Origin: Alphaproteobacteria bacterium
Lineage (GTDB): Bacteria; Pseudomonadota; Alphaproteobacteria; Caulobacterales; Parvularculaceae
Direction: 5' to 3'
NCBI GenBank assembly: GCA_016125455.1
Contig: WGLS01000019.1
Coordinates: 1 to 64,000, forward strand
Length of the DNA stretch: 64,000 bases
The notes beneath the pieces were generated by a model. It was given only the letters and a program-made list of their open reading frames with translations, did no database searches and had not been told where the DNA came from. Position numbers and translations under genes: made by a program. Numbering within the stretch: the stretch's first letter is position 1; every line of letters begins with the position of its first letter. Shown in pieces: positions 18,036 to 27,596 of the stretch.

Positions 18036-18197
18036 CAGATGCGCAAGGACGTCGGCATGATCGCCCACTCGTGCGGCGCAGCGCACGCTCGCGCGCTGGA
18101 TCGGCGGCATGTCAGGATCGTTCAGGGCGACGGGATTTCGGTGCCCCTCGATCGGCTTTGCCGGCGCCTCGCCGCGGAGGTCGGCTACGCGACCTGA
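18036..18197 (+). other. In-frame C-terminal extension beyond the amber codon
   Basis: In the same frame as the gene before it, the 53 codons after TAG read Q-MRKDVGMIAHSCG, then AAHARALDRRHVRIVQGDG and end at TGA 18195-18197. This matches what is expected at the end of the family (a helix with 'IAHSCG' followed by 'R-x-H-x-R...G'). The extension ends 13 bases before the stop of the opposite-strand DUF924 gene, consistent with it being the original gene end. It is either a recent nonsense mutation, a readthrough product or a sequencing error. Confidence 0.75.
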
Positions 18198-18210
18198 TCC
18201 GTCCGCCGTC

Positions 18211-18816
18211 TCAGGCGGCGAACCCGCCATTGCGCAGGAACTGCCGCTCGGCTGGCGTCGACGCCCGGCCAAGGATCGCATTGCGGTGCGGAAACCGTCC
18301 GAAGCGCAGGATGATCGATGCGTGTTCGCGGGCGTGACCCAGTTGCAGCGGATCGTTCCGCCGTGTGCGGAAGAGACGGAGCGACAGGTCCTGATCGGCG
18401 ATCGTTTCCGCGTGCATGAACGGCATATAGAAAAAGGCTCGCTCCCGCGCGGGCACGGCGAGGTCGAACCGCCGCGCGATGGCCCGCCGGGCGACGGCGC
18501 GCGCCAGCGGGTCCGAGGAGAAGGCGCGGGGGTCGTCGCGGTGAAGATTGCGCGAAAACTGGTCGAGCACGATGACGAAGGCGAGGGCGCCGCGCGGGAA
18601 GGACTCCAGCGCCGGCCAGGCGCCGGCGGCCGCGACGTCGTGCAGGACCGCGAAATTCTGACGAACCCGCGCGTCGAACGCCGCCGAGCGGCGGAACCAG
18701 TCCACGGGCCGCGCTGCTGCGAACCAGAACGACATGACGTCGTCAGCAATCGACGATGCGGGACGGCGGCGGGGGTCGGCGGCAGTTTGCAGGCTGCGCG
18801 GCAAAACCGGCTGCAC
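18211..18816 (-). CDS. DUF924 family protein
   Basis: A 201-residue soluble protein of the DUF924 family, found widely in bacteria and eukaryotes but without a known function. Family marks are VMSFWF, WPALESFPRGALAFVIVLDQFSRNLHRDDPRAFSSDPLA, AFFYMPFMHAETIADQ and the C-terminal HASIILRFGRFPHRN. It begins with a GTG 2 bases after the atpF stop, so it is probably the last gene of the ATP synthase F0 transcript. Length is normal for the family. Confidence 0.88.
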   Translation of the reverse strand: MQPVLPRSLQTAADPRRRPASSIADDVMSFWFAAARPVDWFRRSAAFDARVRQNFAVLHDVAAAGAWPALESFPRGALAFVIVLDQFSRNLHRDDPRAFSSDPLARAVARRAIARRFDLAVPARERAFFYMPFMHAETIADQDLSLRLFRTRRNDPLQLGHAREHASIILRFGRFPHRNAILGRASTPAERQFLRNGGFAA

Positions 18817-18818
18817 GC

Positions 18819-19373
18819 TCAGTTGAGGCGCGCGCGCAGGTCGTCGAGCGCCTTTTCGGCGAGTGCGGACTGGGCGCTCTGATCCATCCGGTCCCGGATG
18901 ATGATCTGGGTGGCGTTGACCGCCGCATCGACTATCTGGCCGCGAATTTCGGTGATCGCCTGAGCTTCGGCGCGGGCGATTTTCTGCGCAGCGGATTTTT
19001 CGCGGCGGTCGATCTGTTCGTTGATCTTCTCGCGCATGGAGGCGGCGAGGCGCTTGGCGTCGCGTTTTGCCTGCTCGACGATCGCCTGCGCTTCGTCCTC
19101 CGCTTCGCGCTGGCGACGCTGGTACTGGGCCAGAAGTTCCTGGGCTTCCTCGCGCAGGCGGCGGGCTTCGTCCAGTTCGTCGGAAATGCGCTGGGCGCGC
19201 GCGTCGAGCGCCTTCGTTATCGACGTATGCGCGCCCATGTAGAGCAGGAGCCCGACCACGACGAGAAAGCCGAGGCTGACCCAGAACGAAGTGTCCTGAA
19301 GGATCGGGGTCGAGTGGCCCGCGCCATGTTCAGCGGCGGCGTCGGCCGCCATCATCGCTAGTTCCGCAATCAT
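18819..19373 (-). CDS. atpF: ATP synthase F0 subunit b
   Basis: A 184-residue peripheral-stalk subunit. A single membrane segment (about 29-47, TSFWVSLGFLVVVGLLLYMG) is followed by a long charged coiled coil typical of b subunits, rich in Ala, Glu, Arg and Gln. It follows b' by 23 bases on the minus strand, in the order I-B-E-b'-b expected of alphaproteobacteria. The b and b' subunits pair to form the stator. Confidence 0.93.
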   Translation of the reverse strand: MIAELAMMAADAAAEHGAGHSTPILQDTSFWVSLGFLVVVGLLLYMGAHTSITKALDARAQRISDELDEARRLREEAQELLAQYQRRQREAEDEAQAIVEQAKRDAKRLAASMREKINEQIDRREKSAAQKIARAEAQAITEIRGQIVDAAVNATQIIIRDRMDQSAQSALAEKALDDLRARLN

Positions 19374-19396
19374 GTCCGCATCCTGACCTTTGCCGC

Positions 19397-19966
19397 CTAC
19401 CGGACCGATTTCGCGATCGCAGCGGCGATGGTTTCGTCAGTTGGCTTTTCGTCGATCAGCGCGCCGACAATCTCGCGGGCGACGTCGGCCGCCGCGGCGC
19501 GCACATTGGCGGCCGCCTTGTCCTTCATCTCGTCGATCTTGGCTTCGGCGGCGGCGATCTTCGCAGTCGCCCGGTCATCGGCTTCGGCCTGCATGGAGGC
19601 GATTTCCGCTTCCATTTCCGAGCGGGTCTCCGCGGCGATCGACTGCGCCTTGGCGCGGGCGTCGGCGAGCGACGTCTGGTAGGCCTTCTCGGCTTCCTCC
19701 GCCTGGCGGCGGAATTCGGCGGCCTGGTCGAGATCGTCCGCGATGCGGTCGCGCCGATCTTCGATCGCGCCGCCGAGGCGCGGCAGGATCGCCGATGACA
19801 TCACCGCGTAGAGGGTGCCGAACGTCACCGCGAGCCAGAAGAGCTGGCTCGGATAGGTGGAGAAGTCCATCTGCGGCAGGCCGCCGGAAGAGGTTTCCGC
19901 CGCCGCTACGATGCCTTCGGCTTCTTCCGCGGCCGCTGCCGCCAACGCCATCCAAAGGTGCGCCAT
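19397..19966 (-). CDS. ATP synthase F0 subunit b'
   Basis: A 189-residue second b-type stator subunit. It has an N-terminal Ala-rich stretch, then the b' mark LPQMDFSTYPSQLFWLAVTFGTLYAVMSS around residues 30-57, which holds the membrane segment, and a long coiled coil. Having both b' and b is typical of alphaproteobacteria, cyanobacteria and chloroplasts. It lies between the c and b genes. Confidence 0.92.
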   Translation of the reverse strand: MAHLWMALAAAAAEEAEGIVAAAETSSGGLPQMDFSTYPSQLFWLAVTFGTLYAVMSSAILPRLGGAIEDRRDRIADDLDQAAEFRRQAEEAEKAYQTSLADARAKAQSIAAETRSEMEAEIASMQAEADDRATAKIAAAEAKIDEMKDKAAANVRAAAADVAREIVGALIDEKPTDETIAAAIAKSVR

Positions 19967-20048
19967 TGCCGCCCCGTTTCGCTATTGGGCGACGCCGCGT
20001 CTTCCAACGCCGCGTCGCCGATCCTTCAAGGGTCTCGTCGTCGTCGGA

Positions 20049-20291
20049 CTAGAAGACGAAAAGGATCAGCATCGCGACAACGAAGCCAAGGAGGCCCGTA
20101 AATTCGGTCAGCGCGAAGGCGAGGAGGAGGGTCTGCTGGTTCGCGGCGGCCGCCGACGGGTTGCGGAACGCGCCAGACAGGAAGTTGCCGAAGATCAGGC
20201 CGAGGCCGACGCCAGCGCCGGCGAGGGGGAGGGCCGCGATGCCGGCGCCGATGAGTTTTGCTGCTTCAGGGGTCATTGCGGTGGTTTCCAT
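20049..20291 (-). CDS. atpE: ATP synthase F0 subunit c
   Basis: An 80-residue rotor-ring proteolipid with two membrane helices. The first contains AKLIGAGIAALPLAGAGVGLG; the polar loop is FRNPSAAAA; the second helix carries the proton-binding glutamate E63 in FALTEFTGLLGFVVAML. I start at METTAMTPEAAK; the second ATG (5 codons later) is also possible and would give 75 residues, which is nearer the usual length. Gene order atpB-atpE-b' is conserved. Confidence 0.95.
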   Translation of the reverse strand: METTAMTPEAAKLIGAGIAALPLAGAGVGLGLIFGNFLSGAFRNPSAAAANQQTLLLAFALTEFTGLLGFVVAMLILFVF

Positions 20292-20370
20292 TCTCGTCTT
20301 GCTCTGAGCCGATATCCTTGGCGCGCGCCCGCGGCCGGCTCCACCCCGCGCGCGACGGAAAAACTTACGA

Positions 20371-21243
20371 TCAGTGGTGCCCCACGTGCTCCGCATCGTT
20401 GAGATAGATGCAGGTCAGGATCGCGAACACGTACGCCTGAAGGAAGGCGACAAGGAGTTCGAGCAGGGTGATAGCGACCGTTCCGAGGAAAGGAAAGATC
20501 GCAATCGCACTGACGACGCCGCCCGCCCCGAGAAGCGAAATGATGAAGCCGGCGAACACCTTCAGGATGATGTGGCCGGCCAGCATGTTCGCAAACAACC
20601 GGATTGCGAGCGACAGCGGCCGCGACAGGAATGACACGAACTCGATCAGCACGATCAGCGGCAACAGCCAGGCCGGCACGCCGGAGGGCGCGAACAGCTT
20701 CAGAAAGCCAAGGCCGTTCTTGTAGAAGCCGTAGACGATCACGATGAGGATCGACGTCATCGAAAGGCCGATGGTCACGGCGATATGGCTGGTTGTCGTG
20801 AAGGTGTGGGTGAGGCCAGGGATCGATGGCGTCAGGCCAAGCAGGTTCGCCAGCAGGATGTAGACGAACAGCGTGAAGACGAACGGGAAGAACTTCATGC
20901 CTTCCGGACCGATCGCGCCGCGAACCATGTCTGCGACAAAGTCATAGGTGAGTTCGGCGACCGACTGGAGCCGCCCGGGGATCAGCGACCGCACGCGCGT
21001 CGCCGCGGTGAAGAAAAGGATGGCGAGCCCGGTCGCGATAACCATCCACAGGGACGAATTGGTGAATGACAGGTCGATGTCGCCAAGGGACAGCGGCACG
21101 TAGCGGTGGATTTCGAACTGTTCCATCGGGCCGGCCGCGCGCGGCGCGAAAGACGACCCGAGCAAACGCGCAAGGTCACCTACGACGCCAAGCGCCGCGG
21201 GGGCCGGTGCGTCGAGCATTGATGAAAGCGACGACGTCGTCAT
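20371..21243 (-). CDS. atpB: ATP synthase F0 subunit a
   Basis: A 290-residue membrane protein that forms the proton half-channels against the c ring. The essential arginine is in SRPLSLAIRLFANMLAGH, and the last helix region LLELLVAFLQAYVFAILTCIYLNDA is typical. The N-terminal ~35 residues are longer than in many relatives but the ATG overlaps the atpI stop (ATGA), which supports this start. Five to six membrane helices can be seen. Confidence 0.95.
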   Translation of the reverse strand: MTTSSLSSMLDAPAPAALGVVGDLARLLGSSFAPRAAGPMEQFEIHRYVPLSLGDIDLSFTNSSLWMVIATGLAILFFTAATRVRSLIPGRLQSVAELTYDFVADMVRGAIGPEGMKFFPFVFTLFVYILLANLLGLTPSIPGLTHTFTTTSHIAVTIGLSMTSILIVIVYGFYKNGLGFLKLFAPSGVPAWLLPLIVLIEFVSFLSRPLSLAIRLFANMLAGHIILKVFAGFIISLLGAGGVVSAIAIFPFLGTVAITLLELLVAFLQAYVFAILTCIYLNDAEHVGHH

Positions 21244-21593
21244 GTCTGTCCCTCGCCGGCGTTGTCGCCGTTCTTGTCGTTGGTCGCTCCGCCGCCAGTG
21301 AAAGCCGACACGGCGTTGCGCAGTCCCGCTGCGAAACCGATGAACAGGCCCGCGAGGAGCCCGAAGGGAGCGGTTCCGACAAACGCGTCGAAACCAAGCC
21401 CGAGCGCCAGGCCGACGAGCGCCGCCGCGATGAGCTCGGACGCGAGACGAAACCCCGCGCCAAGCGCCTGACCGCGGCTGGACGCTTCGCCCCGCCGTGC
21501 GGCGTCCGTCTCGCGTTGTCCGAGCGCTTCGTCAAGGCGCCGGGACAAATCTTCGAGCCGGTCGCCGGCTTCGCGGTTCTTATCCTCGCTCAC
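21240..21593 (-). CDS. atpI: AtpI/AtpZ-type ATP synthase assembly protein
   Basis: A 117-residue small membrane protein at the head of the F0 operon. A charged N-terminal part (EDKNREAGDRLEDLSRRLDEAL) precedes two hydrophobic segments (LIAAALVGLALGLGFDAF and FGLLAGLFIGFAAGLRNAV), the AtpI/AtpZ pattern. AtpI proteins help assemble the c ring or transport magnesium/calcium. I start at the GTG at 21593 (VSEDKNRE); the frame is open further but the upstream part is not family-like. Its stop overlaps atpB as ATGA. Confidence 0.82.
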   Translation of the reverse strand: MSEDKNREAGDRLEDLSRRLDEALGQRETDAARRGEASSRGQALGAGFRLASELIAAALVGLALGLGFDAFVGTAPFGLLAGLFIGFAAGLRNAVSAFTGGGATNDKNGDNAGEGQT

Positions 21594-21758
21594 CCGGCAT
21601 GCACTTTCTGGCGCAAAATCCGTCGCGACCCGTTCCGGCGGGTCGTAATTCCGCCGCACTGCAGCGTCAAGCGATTGCGGCGCGCCGTTGCCGGCGCGCC
21701 GCGGGTCGGCTCGAGTCGCGGCGATCAGCCGCAACTGTTCTGTCGCTGAAAATGCCGC

Positions 21759-23987
21759 CTACTGGCCGCCGGATTCGACCCCGGCGGGGATCGGGAACCC
21801 GCGGTCGCGCATCAGAGGCGCGATCGAAGGCTCCGAGCCGCGGAATTTCAGGTAGGCCTCCGCTGGGTCGATCGAATTGCGCGGCGCAAAGAGGTAGGTC
21901 ACCAGCTTCTCCGCGACGCCATCGTCGTAAAGGCCGCCCGGCGCCTCGGCGAAGGCTTCCGCGGCGTCCGACGTCAGGACGTCCGCCCACATGTAGCCAT
22001 AGTACCCCGCCGAATAACCTTCGCCGGAAAAGGCGTGGCCGAAGTGCGGCGTGCGGTGCCGCATCACGACCGCGGACGGCATGCCGAGCTTTTCCAGTTC
22101 GCGACGCTCGAATGCGTCGGGGTCAAGACCCTTCGGGTCGGCTGTGTGGAGTTTCATGTCGATGATCGCAGAAGCGAGATATTCCGTTGTCTGAAAACCC
22201 TGGTTGAAGGTCTTGGCCGCCTTGATCTTCGCCACAAGCGCATCGGGGATCGGCTCGCCGGTGCGGTAGTGAACGAGAAACCGGTCGATCACCTCGTCCG
22301 TCAGAAGCCAGCGCTCAAGCAGTTGCGACTGGAACTCGGTGTAGTCGCGCACGCCGCCGTTCAGCGTCGGATAGGCGACATTCGACGACAGATAATGCAG
22401 CGCGTGGCCGAATTCGTGGAACAGCGTTTCGGCGTCATCATAGGAGACGAGCACGGGTTCGCCGTCCGCCGCCTTGACGAAATTGGAGTTATTGGAGCCG
22501 AGCGGCGTCTTCTTGCCGTCGAAGGTTTCATGGCTGCGATAGCTCGTCGCCCAGGCGCCGGAACGCTTGCCGGCCCGCGCAAAGGGGTCGAGATACCACA
22601 GGCCCACATGCTCGCCGGTCTGACGGTCGGTCACTTCCCAGACTTTCACGTCAGGATGGAAGACAGGCACCGAACCTTCCTCGACAGGCTCGAATGCGAA
22701 CCCGAACAGCTCGCCGGCGACGTAGAAGAGGCCTTCGCGCAGATTATCGAGCTGCAGGTACTGCTTCACTTCGTCCGAGTCGAGATCGTATTTGGCCTTG
22801 CGAACCTTTTCCGAATAAAAGCGATAGTCCCAGGGCGCGATCTCGAAGTCGCCGCCTTCGGCGTCGACGATCGCCTGCATGTCCGCGACTTCCTCGGCGA
22901 CGCGGCCGATCGCGGCGGGCCAGACGGCCATCATCAGGTCCATGGCGCGCTCGGGCGTCTTGGCCATGCGATCTTCAAGGCGCCAGTCCGCATACGTCTC
23001 ATATCCGAGAAGGCCGACGCGCTCGTCCCGCAGCTTCAGGATCTCCGCAATGATCGCGTTGTTGTCGAATTCATCGCCATTGTCGCCGCGATCGTAATAG
23101 GTGCGCCACACCTTCTCACGCAGGTCGCGCTCGGTGGAGAATGTCAGAAACGGATCCATGGACGAGCGGGTGTTCAGGATGGCGTATTCGCCCTCGCGGC
23201 CGCGGTCGCTCGCCGCGGTTGCCGCGGCGTCGATGAACGCTTGCGACAGGCCGCCGAGGTCGTCGGCCGACAGGTAGGTGACATAGCTTTCTTCGTCGTG
23301 GAGGACATTGTTCGCGAACGTCGTATGCAGTTCGGCGAGGCGTTTATTGATATCCGCGTACCGCGCTTTCGCCGCGCCGTCGAGGGTCGCGCCATTGCGG
23401 GCGAAGCCGTCATAGACGAGCCGCACGAGCCGTTGCTGGTCGGGCCGCATCTGCTTCACGGCGTCGCTGTCGTGAACCGCTTTCACCCGGGCGAAGAGCT
23501 TTTCATTCTGGTTGATCTTGGAGAAGAATTCCGAGAGCCGGGGCGCCATTTCCTGTTGCACGTCGCGAAACGCCGGAGAGGAAAGGTTGCTGCTGGTGAC
23601 GCCCCAGTAGGCGAAGACGCGGCCGAGCGTCGCGCCGGCGCGTTCTAGCTCGAGGATCGTGTTGTCGAATGTCGGCGGTTCGGGATTGTCCGCGATCACG
23701 TCGATTTCGGCGAGCTGCTCGGCCATGCCGGCCTCAAGCGCCGACTTGAAGTCTTCGACTTTCATCTTATCGAATGCGGGAACGCCGCCATAGGGCCCGG
23801 CCCACTCGGCCAGCAGCGGGTTCGAAGCGGTCGCTTCGGCGCTTGCGACGGCGTCAATCGCGACTGCCGCCTCGCCAGCGGCTTCCGCCGCGGCGCGCGC
23901 GGCTGGCGCGTCCGACTGGCCGCATCCAGTGGCGGCCGCCAGGACCGACAGGCTGGCGACGAGATGGATTGTGTTCCGGATCTTCAT
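21759..23987 (-). CDS. M3-family oligopeptidase, lipoprotein (Dcp-like)
   Basis: A 742-residue zinc peptidase of the M3 family (peptidyl-dipeptidase Dcp / oligopeptidase A group). The zinc motif is H524-EFGH528 in ETLFHEFGHALHYLSS with E525 as catalytic base. The N-terminus is a lipoprotein signal with the lipobox AATGC, so the enzyme probably sits in the periplasm on a membrane; Dcp in E. coli is instead soluble. The C-terminal region includes FGHAFSGEGYSAGYYGYMWADVL, a family block. Start at 23987 has a GGGGG tract upstream; longer readings lose the signal peptide. Confidence 0.92.
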   Translation of the reverse strand: MKIRNTIHLVASLSVLAAATGCGQSDAPAARAAAEAAGEAAVAIDAVASAEATASNPLLAEWAGPYGGVPAFDKMKVEDFKSALEAGMAEQLAEIDVIADNPEPPTFDNTILELERAGATLGRVFAYWGVTSSNLSSPAFRDVQQEMAPRLSEFFSKINQNEKLFARVKAVHDSDAVKQMRPDQQRLVRLVYDGFARNGATLDGAAKARYADINKRLAELHTTFANNVLHDEESYVTYLSADDLGGLSQAFIDAAATAASDRGREGEYAILNTRSSMDPFLTFSTERDLREKVWRTYYDRGDNGDEFDNNAIIAEILKLRDERVGLLGYETYADWRLEDRMAKTPERAMDLMMAVWPAAIGRVAEEVADMQAIVDAEGGDFEIAPWDYRFYSEKVRKAKYDLDSDEVKQYLQLDNLREGLFYVAGELFGFAFEPVEEGSVPVFHPDVKVWEVTDRQTGEHVGLWYLDPFARAGKRSGAWATSYRSHETFDGKKTPLGSNNSNFVKAADGEPVLVSYDDAETLFHEFGHALHYLSSNVAYPTLNGGVRDYTEFQSQLLERWLLTDEVIDRFLVHYRTGEPIPDALVAKIKAAKTFNQGFQTTEYLASAIIDMKLHTADPKGLDPDAFERRELEKLGMPSAVVMRHRTPHFGHAFSGEGYSAGYYGYMWADVLTSDAAEAFAEAPGGLYDDGVAEKLVTYLFAPRNSIDPAEAYLKFRGSEPSIAPLMRDRGFPIPAGVESGGQ

Positions 23988-24128
23988 GAAGCCCCCGATA
24001 TCGTGTTGAAAGCGATGTAAATGAATGCGCGGCCGACTGCCGTTCAGCGCGCGAAGCGCCCGCGCTATTGACGACACTCAAGAGTGCCGAGGCGCCGTCG
24101 CGGCCGCAACGCGCCTTGCGGCGAAGCG

Positions 24129-27100
24129 TCACTCAGCCGCGGCGAGCTGTTCGGCGCGCGTCAGGTCAACCGAGACCAGCCGGCTCACGCCTTGCTCCAT
24201 CATCGTGACCCCGAACAGCCGATCCATGCGCGACATGGTGAGGGCATGGTGCGTGATCACGAGAAAGCGCGTTTTCGTTTCCTTGGCCATCTGGTGCAGG
24301 AGGCCGCAGAACCGTTCGGTGTTCGCGTCGTCGAGCGGCGCATCGACTTCGTCAAGGACGCACACCGGCGCCGGGTTGGCCATGAACACCGCGAATATCA
24401 GGGCCGTCGCGGTCAGCGCCTGTTCGCCGCCCGACATCAGCGACATGGAGGTCAGCTTCTTGCCCGGCGGCGAAGCGTAGATTTCAAGTCCGGCCTCAAG
24501 GACATCCTCTGAGTCCGTCAGTCGCAGCTCCGCCTGGCCGCCATTGAACAGGCGGGTGAAGAGCCGGCCAAAATTGGCGTTGACCGTTGAAAACGCCGCA
24601 TTAAGGCGCTCGCGCGCTTCGCGGTTGATCGATCCAATGCCGGCGCGGAGTTTGCGGATCGCCGCTTCGCAGTCTTCCCGGTCCGTCGCGATCGCGTCGA
24701 GGCGCTCGCTCATCTCCTGGAGTTCTTCATCCGCCCGCAGATTGACGCCGCCAAGATTCTCGCGCTCGCGCTTGTAGCGGTCGAGCTTGCGTTCGAGATC
24801 GTCGCGGTCGGGCAAGGGGGCGTCGCCTTTGAACTCCGCCACGTCGGGAAGGCTTTCCGGCGCGCAGTCGCACGTCTCGCGCGCCTGTGCGATCGTCTCC
24901 ACGACCCGCGCCTCGGCGCTTTCAAGCTGGGCGCTGACCCGCGCGCGGGCTTCGCGGGCGGCGCTGGCTTCGCCTTCGGCGCTTCTTGCGGCGGCGTCCG
25001 CGTCGCGCAGGGCGGCTTCTGCGGCGGCTAGGGCGTCTGCGGCGGCCGACCGGGCGGCTTCGGCTTTTTCCAGCTCGTCGAGAAGCGCGGCGCGCTTCGT
25101 TTCGATCGCCTTTGGCGCATCGGCCGCTGTCGCCTGCTCGGCGTCGTTCCGGGCGATCCGGGCCCGGAGTTCGTCCCGGCGCGTTGCCGCGCCCTCGGCG
25201 CGCGCGGCCCAGGCGGCTTCTTCGCGATCAAGCTCGCCGCGCCGCGCCGCTCGCGCCTCGGCGTCGCGCGTAAGGTCGCGATGGGCGCCGCGGGCTTCGG
25301 TTTCAACGCTGCGGGCGGCGTCCAGGAGACGACGCGCCTCGTCGAGGCGTCCTTCGATCAGGTCAGCCGCGGGCAGTTCGGCGATTTGGGTGCGAAGCGC
25401 TTCGGCCTGCTGCGCGGTTTCGGCCTGATCGGCCGCAGCGCGCAGGGCGGCTTCGGCAAGGGACGTCAGTCGTTCGGCGAGGCGCGCGGCCTGACGTTCC
25501 GCCTCAAGACGGTCGCGGCGCATGGCGTCAAGGGACTTGCGCGCCTCGGCCGCCGCGCGCCTGGCGTCGCGCTCGGCGGTCTCCGCGGCCCGCAGGCGCC
25601 CAATTCCCGCTTCATGAGCGTCGCTGGCGTCGGCAAGCGCGTCCTCCGCGTCCGCTGTTTCGACGAGTAGCCGTTCCAGGCGATTGCGCTGCTCGAGGCG
25701 CACCGCCGCCGCGGATCGCGCATCCGCGCGCTTGACGAACCCGTCCCACCGCCACAGCGCGCCGTTGCGCGAGACAAGCCTCTGGCCCGGCTGCAACAGC
25801 CGGGCGAGGTCGTCGCCGGCAGCCTCATCGACCACTCCGACCATCCGCAAGCGAAGCGAGAGCGCTGGCGGGGCGACGACTGCGTCAGCCAGCGTCGTTG
25901 CGCCCGCCGGCAGCGGCGGCAGGGCCGACAGGTCCAGGCGCTCTCGCCAGAACGCCGGCGCGCCGGGATCGAGGGCTGCGTCGAGGTCGTCGCCGAGCGC
26001 CGCCGCGAGGGCCTTTTCATAGCCGTCCCCGGCGCGGATCGCTTCGAGTACGGATGGAAAGTCGCCGTCGCTTGAGGCGCCGAGGATCTTTTCAAGGGCT
26101 TGCCGTTCGGCGGCCAGGGCGGCAAGTTTCTGCGCCGCGGCGTCCTTGGGGCCGCGCGTCGCCGGCAGGGCGGCGCGGGCGTCGATGCACGCGGTTTCGG
26201 CGTCGCCGAGACGCGCGTCCGCGTCCTGGGCGGTTCGTTCAGCGATCTCCAGCGGGTCGGCTCCGCCGTCCGCCTGCCGCCGGGCGGCTAGACGCGCTTC
26301 GAGCTCGTCGCGCTCGCGTTCGGCGTCGAGGCGCGCCGTTTCGAGCTTTTCCAGGCGCCGGGCCGCCGCGTCGAGGGCGGCCGTGGCGGCGCGGCGGTCC
26401 GCGTCTACGTCGGCGGCCCTGGCGCGCGCCTCCTCGAAGGCGGCTTCAGCTTCGGCAAGGCGCGTCCGCGCTGCGTCATGAGCGGAGGCGGCGTCGGCGA
26501 GACGCGTCGCTTCGGACGCGTCCCGGGCGGCGAGCCCCTCGCGCTCGCGATGGATCGCGTCGATTGCGTCGGCGGCGTCGCGATGCAGTTCTTCCTCACG
26601 GGCAAGGTCGCGCGCCGCGCTCGCCGCATCCTGCCGCAGACGTTCAAGGGTGGCGGCGGCCCGCTCAGCTTCGGCAGCGAGCCCGTCGCGGGCGACCGAC
26701 AGGCGATGAAGCGCGGCGGCGGCTTCGGCCTCCGCCATTCGGAGCGGACCGATCTTTTCCTCGGTTGCTTCGCGGGCGGCGAGCGCCGCTGTCGCCGCAC
26801 GGGCCGCGTCCTCCACGAGGCGGGCGAGGTCGTCAGCTTCGATCGCGGCGGCGTCGCGGGCGCCCATGGCGTCGCGCCAGCGCAGGTAGGCGACGCCTGC
26901 GGCCGTCCGCCGGATGTCGCCGGAGAGGTTGCGATACCGGGTCGCCTGGCGCGCCTGTCGGGCGAGAGCGGATTTTTGCGACTCAAGCTCGCCGGTCACG
27001 TCTTCAAGGCGCGCGAGGTTCTGTTCGGCCGCGCGCAGGCGCAGTTCCGCTTCGTGTCGGCGAGAATGCAGGCCGGTGACGCCGGCGGCCTCTTCCAGGA

Positions 27101-27596
27101 GGCGACGGCGGTTTTCCGGTTTCGCGTTGATCAGTTCCGAGATCTGCCCCTGGCGCACGAGGGCCGGCGAATTGGCGCCGGTCGACGCGTCGGCAAACAG
27201 GAGCTGCACGTCCTTGGCGCGGACTTCCTTGGAATTGATGTGGTAGATCGACTGGGCGCCGTCGGCGTTCTTGACGATCCGCCGCGAGACCTCGAGCACG
27301 GCGCAGTCATTGTACTCCGCCGGCGCGGTCCGGTCCGAATTGTCGAGCGTCAGGATGACTTCGGCCCAGTTCCGGGCCGGGCGCATCGACGTGCCTGAAA
27401 ACACGACGTCGGCCATCCCGCCGCCGCGCAGCGCCTTGGCGGAGGTTGCGCCCATGACCCAGCGCAGGGCCTCCAGCAGGTTCGACTTGCCGCAGCCGTT
27501 GGGGCCGACGACGCCCGTGAGGCCGTCGCGGACGTCGAGATCTGTCGTGTCGACGAACGATTTGAACCCGATAAGCCGAAGGTTGGTGAAGCGCAC
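24129..27596 (-). CDS. smc: Chromosome segregation ATPase SMC
   Basis: A 1155-residue SMC protein that compacts and separates the chromosome. The N-terminal Walker A is GPNGCGKS (31-38). Two long Ala/Arg/Glu-rich coiled-coil arms flank a hinge at roughly residues 490-640. The C-terminal head carries SLMSGGEQALTATALIFA (signature) and the Walker B stretch PVCVLDEVDAPLDDANTERF. It is the last gene of a DUF721-DsbA-smc run on the minus strand, an arrangement typical of alphaproteobacteria. No scpA/scpB genes are in the window. Confidence 0.96.
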   Translation of the reverse strand: MRFTNLRLIGFKSFVDTTDLDVRDGLTGVVGPNGCGKSNLLEALRWVMGATSAKALRGGGMADVVFSGTSMRPARNWAEVILTLDNSDRTAPAEYNDCAVLEVSRRIVKNADGAQSIYHINSKEVRAKDVQLLFADASTGANSPALVRQGQISELINAKPENRRRLLEEAAGVTGLHSRRHEAELRLRAAEQNLARLEDVTGELESQKSALARQARQATRYRNLSGDIRRTAAGVAYLRWRDAMGARDAAAIEADDLARLVEDAARAATAALAAREATEEKIGPLRMAEAEAAAALHRLSVARDGLAAEAERAAATLERLRQDAASAARDLAREEELHRDAADAIDAIHREREGLAARDASEATRLADAASAHDAARTRLAEAEAAFEEARARAADVDADRRAATAALDAAARRLEKLETARLDAERERDELEARLAARRQADGGADPLEIAERTAQDADARLGDAETACIDARAALPATRGPKDAAAQKLAALAAERQALEKILGASSDGDFPSVLEAIRAGDGYEKALAAALGDDLDAALDPGAPAFWRERLDLSALPPLPAGATTLADAVVAPPALSLRLRMVGVVDEAAGDDLARLLQPGQRLVSRNGALWRWDGFVKRADARSAAAVRLEQRNRLERLLVETADAEDALADASDAHEAGIGRLRAAETAERDARRAAAEARKSLDAMRRDRLEAERQAARLAERLTSLAEAALRAAADQAETAQQAEALRTQIAELPAADLIEGRLDEARRLLDAARSVETEARGAHRDLTRDAEARAARRGELDREEAAWAARAEGAATRRDELRARIARNDAEQATAADAPKAIETKRAALLDELEKAEAARSAAADALAAAEAALRDADAAARSAEGEASAAREARARVSAQLESAEARVVETIAQARETCDCAPESLPDVAEFKGDAPLPDRDDLERKLDRYKRERENLGGVNLRADEELQEMSERLDAIATDREDCEAAIRKLRAGIGSINREARERLNAAFSTVNANFGRLFTRLFNGGQAELRLTDSEDVLEAGLEIYASPPGKKLTSMSLMSGGEQALTATALIFAVFMANPAPVCVLDEVDAPLDDANTERFCGLLHQMAKETKTRFLVITHHALTMSRMDRLFGVTMMEQGVSRLVSVDLTRAEQLAAAE

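Noticed and set aside
18033-18041. TAG CAG as a programmed readthrough signal of the viral UAG-CAR-YYA type
   Set aside because: The third codon is ATG, which does not fit YYA, so no known readthrough context is present.
22035-23648. 537-codon plus-strand open frame opposite the M3 peptidase
   Set aside because: Same reason: shadow of a real gene, no motifs, no ribosome-binding site.
24129-27596. Possible fusion of SMC with another protein because of the Ala/Arg-rich middle
   Set aside because: Length and head motifs are normal for SMC; the Ala-rich arms are the expected coiled coils in a GC-rich genome.
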